A DNA stretch of 64,000 nt from an uncultured Collinsella sp. (GTDB taxonomy: Bacteria; Actinomycetota; Coriobacteriia; Coriobacteriales; Coriobacteriaceae). The stretch lies in assembly GCA_902494585.1 (NCBI GenBank), contig CABUUD010000001.1, positions 28,656 to 92,655 of the forward strand, read 5' to 3'. The position numbers and the translations under genes were made by a program. This document shows, piece after piece, positions 59,891 to 64,000 of this stretch (positions within the stretch are counted from its first letter, which is position 1; the number at the start of each line of letters is the position of its first letter). The notes under the pieces were generated by a model, which saw nothing but the letters and a program-made list of their open reading frames with translations, did not search any database and had not been told where the DNA came from.

Positions 59891-60120
59891 ATGTCGCTCC
59901 TTACATACACGGTTGCATACTCGCGAACCCGCACGCAAGGACCGAAGCCGGCCGCGTCGCAACGTCGCATACCCGGAAGCGTAGAGCCGGGCAGGACACG
60001 CGGGCAGCATCAAAGCCGATGGCGCGTCGATTCGCATGCAGGTGATTGTACTCCCCGCACGCCTTGGATAAAACGCTTTTCTTTAACTAAGTAAAGTATT
60101 TTCATTTGCCTTCAACACAA

Positions 60121-60152
60121 AAGGCCCGCCATCGAATCCGATGACGGGCCTT
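60121..60152. terminator. Terminator of dedA-type gene
   Basis: AAGGCCCGCCATCG (60121-60134) and CGATGACGGGCCTT (60139-60152) pair with one mismatch. On the minus strand it is followed by TTGTGTTG, about 30 bases past the DedA stop. Confidence 0.8.
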
Positions 60153-60180
60153 GGAATTAACGTCCGAAAACAAGCTCGGA

Positions 60181-60828
60181 CTAGGCGTTCTTTTTACCGA
60201 GCTTAGCCTTAACCAGACCGACCACGGTCGGGATAATCGACACGGCGACAATGCCGACGATCAGCAGCTCAAAGTGCTCCTGCACGAACGGAATGCCACC
60301 AAAGAAGTAACCCAGCAGCGTAAAGACCGTTGACCAGGTAATGCCACCCAGCACGTTAAAGATGACAAAGTTGCGCCAGTGCATGCCGCCCATGCCGGCG
60401 ATAAAAGGCACAAAGGTGCGGATGAACGGGAAGAAGCGGCCGAGGAAGATGGCCAGATGGCCCCACTTATCTAGGAAATCCTCGGACTTCTCGATGCGCT
60501 CGGGCGTCATGGCCTTTACCTTGCCCGAGGCGATGATCTTGCGGCCAAAGAAGTGGCCGATCATAAAGTTGCACTGATCGCCCAGGATGGCTGCGGCCCA
60601 TGCGGTGGCCAGAAGCGCCACGATGTTAAAGCCGCCGTTATGGGCAAAGAAGCCCGAGGCAAACAGCAGCGAGTCGCCGGGAAGGAACGGGAAGAACACC
60701 ACGCCCGTCTCGATAAAGATGATTAGGAACACGCAGCCGTAGGCCATAAGCGGGCCGGCGGCGATCCAGCTGGCGATCGCGGTGCGCGGGTCCTTAAGCA
60801 GCTCGGCGATAAAATTGATGAAACCCAT
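60181..60828 (-). CDS. DedA-family membrane protein
   Basis: 215 residues with about five membrane segments. The DedA/SNARE-associated domain is recognised from ETGVVFFPFLPGDSLLF, the ILGDQCNFMIGHFFG segment and FLGRFFPFIRTFVPFIAGMG, including the conserved Arg residues of the re-entrant loops. DedA proteins act as lipid transporters or scramblases, for example undecaprenyl-phosphate recycling. I start at the ATG at 60828 behind GAGAGG. It is divergent from cysE. Confidence 0.92.
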   Translation of the reverse strand: MGFINFIAELLKDPRTAIASWIAAGPLMAYGCVFLIIFIETGVVFFPFLPGDSLLFASGFFAHNGGFNIVALLATAWAAAILGDQCNFMIGHFFGRKIIASGKVKAMTPERIEKSEDFLDKWGHLAIFLGRFFPFIRTFVPFIAGMGGMHWRNFVIFNVLGGITWSTVFTLLGYFFGGIPFVQEHFELLIVGIVAVSIIPTVVGLVKAKLGKKNA

Positions 60829-61052
60829 GAAGTAAAACCTCTCAGTTGTGGGCGCGGACACGTCCAAGTTGACCAGTATACGGTTGCGATGCGAGCGCGG
60901 GCCAAACCCCTCAAAAGTCTTACTTCATTACCAGCAAGTTTGCATAACTGACACTTGTCGCCCAAAGCAAAGCAGGATTGCCCTTCCTAATCCCTAGCGA
61001 ATCGCTATACTTTATTGAATCGCATTGTCACGGTGCTAAGGGAGGGCGGCCG

Positions 61053-61757
61053 GTGAGCTTTATCAACACCATTCGAGAGGACATCAAGACCGTCCAGGCG
61101 CAAGACCCCGCTGCGCAAAACGGTCTGGTCATCTTCCTTTCCTACCCCGGCTTGCACGCCAAGTGGAACCACGTGCCCGAGCACTGGCTGTGGGAACACG
61201 GCCATCGATCTCTCGCCCGTGTGCTCTCGCAGTTAACCCGCCACATCACCGGCGTCGAGATTCATCCCGCCGCGCAGATTGGCAAGCACTTCTTTATCGA
61301 CCACGCCATGGGCGTCGTTATTGGCGAGACTGCCATCGTGGGCGATAACTGTGTGCTCTACCAGGGCGTCACGCTCGGCGGCACCGGCAACGAGACCGGC
61401 AAGCGCCACCCCACCCTGGGCAACAATGTCACGGTGGGCACGGGCGCCAAGGTGCTTGGCAACATCCACATCGGCAACAACGTCAAAATCGGCGGCAACT
61501 CGGTCGTCGTCAAGGACGTGCCCGACAACTGCACCGTCGTGGGCGTGCCCGGGCGCATCATCAAGCGCAACGGCTGCCGCGTGTTCGAGGAGAGCTTCGA
61601 CGCCAAGCAGCATCGCGAGTACATGCCCGACGATGCCGCCGAGCAGAGCGCCCTCAACCGTCAGGGCATCACCGAAAACGCCCGTCGCGTCAAAGAACTC
61701 GAGCAAGAGGTGGCCGAGCTCAAAGCCCTCGTCGCCAAGCTCGTGGACGAGCGCTAG
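61053..61757 (+). CDS. cysE: Serine O-acetyltransferase
   Basis: 234 residues. It acetylates serine for cysteine synthesis. The short N-terminal helical domain ([16 protein letters not shown]) is followed by the left-handed beta-helix: [20 protein letters not shown] then [20 protein letters not shown] and [15 protein letters not shown] with catalytic His residues. A coiled-coil tail ([20 protein letters not shown]) ends the protein. I take the GTG at 61053 because GGGAGG lies upstream; a longer ATG frame from 60978 covers a TATACT promoter-like box at 61006. A terminator follows. Confidence 0.94.
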   Translation: MSFINTIREDIKTVQAQDPAAQNGLVIFLSYPGLHAKWNHVPEHWLWEHGHRSLARVLSQLTRHITGVEIHPAAQIGKHFFIDHAMGVVIGETAIVGDNCVLYQGVTLGGTGNETGKRHPTLGNNVTVGTGAKVLGNIHIGNNVKIGGNSVVVKDVPDNCTVVGVPGRIIKRNGCRVFEESFDAKQHREYMPDDAAEQSALNRQGITENARRVKELEQEVAELKALVAKLVDER

Positions 61758-61794
61758 AAGCGGACGGTCACCGACAACATTGACGCCATCACAA

Positions 61795-61833
61795 AAGGCG
61801 CGCCAGGGAATCCGCCCCCAGCGCGCCTTCTTT
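61795..61833 (+). terminator. Terminator after cysE
   Basis: AAGGCGCGC (61795-61803) pairs with GCGCGCCTT (61821-61829), followed by CTTTT. It lies between convergent genes. A half REP unit (CTGTCCCTTTGTC) follows near 61850. Confidence 0.8.
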
Positions 61834-61867
61834 TCGATGTGATATGCGGGGCTGTCCCTTTGTCTCC

Positions 61868-63871
61868 TTATGCGAACTGGCTTAGGTAGAGGTCGGCATA
61901 AGCGCCCTCGGCAGCCAGCAACTCCTTGTGCGTGCCCTGCTCGATGATATTGCCGTGATCCATTACCAGGATAAGGTCGGCATCGACGATCGTCGACAGA
62001 CGGTGCGCGATCACAAAGCTCGTGCGCCCGCGCATGAGCGCGTCCATGGCGCGGCCGATGGCGAGCTCGGTGCGCGTGTCCACGCTCGACGTCGCCTCGT
62101 CCAGGATGAGGATCGCCGGGTTGTTGAGCAGCACGCGCGCGATGGTCAGCAGCTGACGTTGGCCCTGGCTGATGCTCTCGGCATCGTTAGCCACACGCGT
62201 GTCGTAGCCCTGCGGCATAGTGCGCACAAAGAAGTCGACCTGAGCGGCACGTGCGGCCGCGACAATCTCCTCGCGCGTCGCCTCGGGACAACCATAGGCG
62301 ATGTTCTCGGCAATGGTGCCATCGAACAGCCAGGCATCCTGCAACACCATGCCAAACTGCTGGCGCAGCTCGCCGCGGTCCATGCGGCTCGTGTCCACAC
62401 CGTCGAGGGTAATGCGGCCACCGTCGATTTCGTAGAAGCGCATGAGCAGATTGATGAGCGTGGTCTTGCCCGCGCCCGTGGTTCCCACCACCGCAATCTT
62501 CTGACCCGGCTCGGCGGTAAACGACACGTCGCGCATAAGCGGCTTGTCGGGCGCATAGCCAAAGCGCACGTGCTCAAAGGAGACACGGCCCTCGACCTTG
62601 CCCGGCAGCTTGGCGGCATCGACCGGCAGCGGGTCGGCCTCCATCTCGGGCTCATCGAGCAGGTCGAACACGCGCTCGGCGCTCGCCAGTGCGCTCTGCA
62701 GCGAGTTAAAGGTAAACGACAGCTGCGTCATGGGCTCAGATGCCTCGTAGATAAACTGGAAGAACGCCTGGAACACGCCGACGGTCATATGCCCGGCAAC
62801 CAGCATGCTGCAGCCCACCAGCGCAATCACGATTTGCGCCAAGCGGCCAATAAAGCGCACCGCGGGACCGACGGCGTTAATCATAAAGTCGGCCTTGGTG
62901 CTCACGCGCGCCAGCTCCCTCGAAGCCTCGTGCACCTCGGCAGAGCTCTGGCTCTCGCGGTTAAACGCACGGATCACCAGACGGCCCGAGTAGCCTTCCT
63001 CGACCGCGCTCGTAATCTTGGACACCCACTCCTGGCGCTCGCCCGTCACATCGTGCGTGCGGCGCGAAACGACCTTCGTCACCAGCAGCGAAAGCGCCGT
63101 AAAGAACAAAAATACAAGCGTGAGCGGCACACTAAACACGAACATCACGCTCACGGCGCCCACCACGGTACCGATCGACACCAGAAGCTGCAGCAAGCCG
63201 CGCTGCATGCTCTCGGACATCTTGTCCAAGTCGTTGGTCGCACGGCTGACGACCTCGCCGGGACGATGCGCATCAAAGTAGGCAAGCGGCAGACGGTTGA
63301 GCTTTTGCGCGATGCGGTTGCGTAGGCGCAGGTTGAGGCGCTCGGCAACGCTCGACATCAAAAAGCTCTGAAGCGCGTAGAACGAGGCAGCGGCGGTCCA
63401 GATCATAAAGTAGATGAAGATGGTCCTGCCGCAGTTCTCCCAGGTAATGCTGAAGGTGGTATCGTTGGCAAACGCCACCTGAATGTGGCCCCACAGCTCA
63501 TCGATCACGCGGGCGCTGTAAGCCGGCGCCGCGGTGTTAAAGATGACATAGAACACGATGCTCGCGAACACGATATAGAAGCGCCAATGGTCGCCGGCGG
63601 CCTCGCTCCACAGGCGGCGCACCGTCGCCCAGGTGTCGCGGGGCGTCTCGTCCTCATCCTCGTCGTCAACGTCGCGCATGCGCTCCGCCTCGGCGCGGGC
63701 GCGCTCGTCCTCGGCGCGCTCGTTTTCCTCGTAGAGTGCCTGGCGGCGAGCCTCGCGCTCCGCCGCCGCCTTGGCGGCTTCGTCCAGGTCGGGCGCGACA
63801 CCCGTCTCCTCAACTGTCTCTGCAACCGCGGCGCCATCGGCGACGCCCTGCTTTTTGAGCTCCTCGGTCAT
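61868..63871 (-). CDS. ABC exporter subunit with acidic N-terminal extension
   Basis: 667 residues. Residues 1-95 are a charged, probably coiled-coil extension (EREARRQALYEENERAEDER, then ADVDDEDEDE-type acidic run), unusual for exporters. The membrane domain follows, then a consensus ATPase: Walker A VGTTGAGKTT, signature ISQGQRQL, Walker B LILDEATSS, H-loop IAHRLS. I start at the ATG at 63871 behind AAAGGAGG. The upstream ABC gene ends one base before it, so the two make a third heterodimeric exporter. Confidence 0.9.
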   Translation of the reverse strand: MTEELKKQGVADGAAVAETVEETGVAPDLDEAAKAAAEREARRQALYEENERAEDERARAEAERMRDVDDEDEDETPRDTWATVRRLWSEAAGDHWRFYIVFASIVFYVIFNTAAPAYSARVIDELWGHIQVAFANDTTFSITWENCGRTIFIYFMIWTAAASFYALQSFLMSSVAERLNLRLRNRIAQKLNRLPLAYFDAHRPGEVVSRATNDLDKMSESMQRGLLQLLVSIGTVVGAVSVMFVFSVPLTLVFLFFTALSLLVTKVVSRRTHDVTGERQEWVSKITSAVEEGYSGRLVIRAFNRESQSSAEVHEASRELARVSTKADFMINAVGPAVRFIGRLAQIVIALVGCSMLVAGHMTVGVFQAFFQFIYEASEPMTQLSFTFNSLQSALASAERVFDLLDEPEMEADPLPVDAAKLPGKVEGRVSFEHVRFGYAPDKPLMRDVSFTAEPGQKIAVVGTTGAGKTTLINLLMRFYEIDGGRITLDGVDTSRMDRGELRQQFGMVLQDAWLFDGTIAENIAYGCPEATREEIVAAARAAQVDFFVRTMPQGYDTRVANDAESISQGQRQLLTIARVLLNNPAILILDEATSSVDTRTELAIGRAMDALMRGRTSFVIAHRLSTIVDADLILVMDHGNIIEQGTHKELLAAEGAYADLYLSQFA

Positions 63872-63872
63872 G

Positions 63873-64000
63873 CTACTCACCTCCTTTCATCTGCGATTCC
63901 GCGATTGCGCGGTACACCTCGCAGGTTTCCATGAGCTCGTCGTGCGTGCCTAGGCCCACGATCTCGCCGTCTTTGAGCACCACGATCTGATCGGCATGCA
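63873..64000 (-). CDS. ABC exporter subunit, C-terminal end only
   Basis: The last 42 codons of a gene that continues past the right edge. HADQIVVLKDGEIVGLGTHD and ELMETCEVYRAIAESQ are the usual end of an ABC ATPase, after the H-loop. It is the upstream partner of the subunit at 61868-63871; by analogy with the other two pairs it may be the degenerate half, but the diagnostic residues lie outside the window. Confidence 0.85.
   Translation of the reverse strand, partial: HADQIVVLKDGEIVGLGTHDELMETCEVYRAIAESQMKGGE

Noticed and set aside
59891..60180. Leader peptide or T-box upstream of ilvE
   Set aside because: I searched for a T-box core, a branched-chain-rich leader frame and an attenuator pair and saw none; only a TACAAT-like -10 box.

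Overview
The window is a gene-dense, GC-rich bacterial chromosome segment. Alanine-rich proteins, Shine-Dalgarno sites of the AGGAGG type, a small SRP RNA, SipW/TasA-type export, many ABC exporters and gallate-decarboxylase genes fit an anaerobic gut actinomycete of the Coriobacteriia. Collinsella is my best guess from gene content; no rRNA is present to confirm it.

Layout. 1-5.5 kb (minus): a gallate-type decarboxylase locus with a MerR regulator, flavin prenyltransferase (LpdB/UbiX), decarboxylase (LpdC/UbiD), a DASS anion transporter, and a protein that fuses an LpdD-like prenyl-FMN chaperone domain to an isopentenyl-diphosphate-isomerase/Nudix domain. 5.7-11.7 kb: an MFS exporter, two AAA/DUF4143 ATPases facing each other around a tyrosine phosphatase, a TIGR04076 protein and a pyridoxal-type kinase. 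12.3-16.6 kb: a MarR-controlled heterodimeric ABC exporter. 16.7-21.2 kb: a LysR regulator divergent from an SDR, OFA-type MFS and Gfo/Idh oxidoreductase cluster. 21.4-23.6 kb: Tex. 23.9-28.1 kb: an ascorbate-type PTS with a transaldolase-like gene, divergent from a DeoR-family regulator. 28.1-31.6 kb: a HAD phosphatase and RlmKL. 31.7-36.4 kb: a KdpE/short-KdpD two-component system next to Kup potassium uptake. 36.6-40 kb: a nitroreductase and an LtaS-like sulfatase. 40-49.9 kb: a six-gene surface-structure operon (SipW signal peptidase, TasA-like protein, a 1821-residue InlB-repeat adhesin and accessory proteins), bordered by repeats. 50-54.4 kb: a flavodoxin and a second ABC pair. 54.8-56.9 kb: SRP RNA, a TadA-glycerate kinase fusion and tRNA-Ser. 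57-64 kb: TetR, LemA, IlvE, DedA, CysE and a third ABC pair cut by the window end.

The most interesting signals are: (i) the LpdD-IDI/Nudix fusion, which puts prenyl-donor chemistry beside the prenyl-FMN-dependent decarboxylase it could serve; (ii) three repeats at an exact 33-bp period directly upstream of each of the two DUF4143 ATPase genes, with a different repeat sequence at each gene; and (iii) families of long inverted repeats whose arms differ between copies but stay self-complementary, including two copies with nearly identical cores and compensatory changes in the central stem. Dispersed short palindromes built around GACAAAGGG/CCCTTTGTC sit between many genes.
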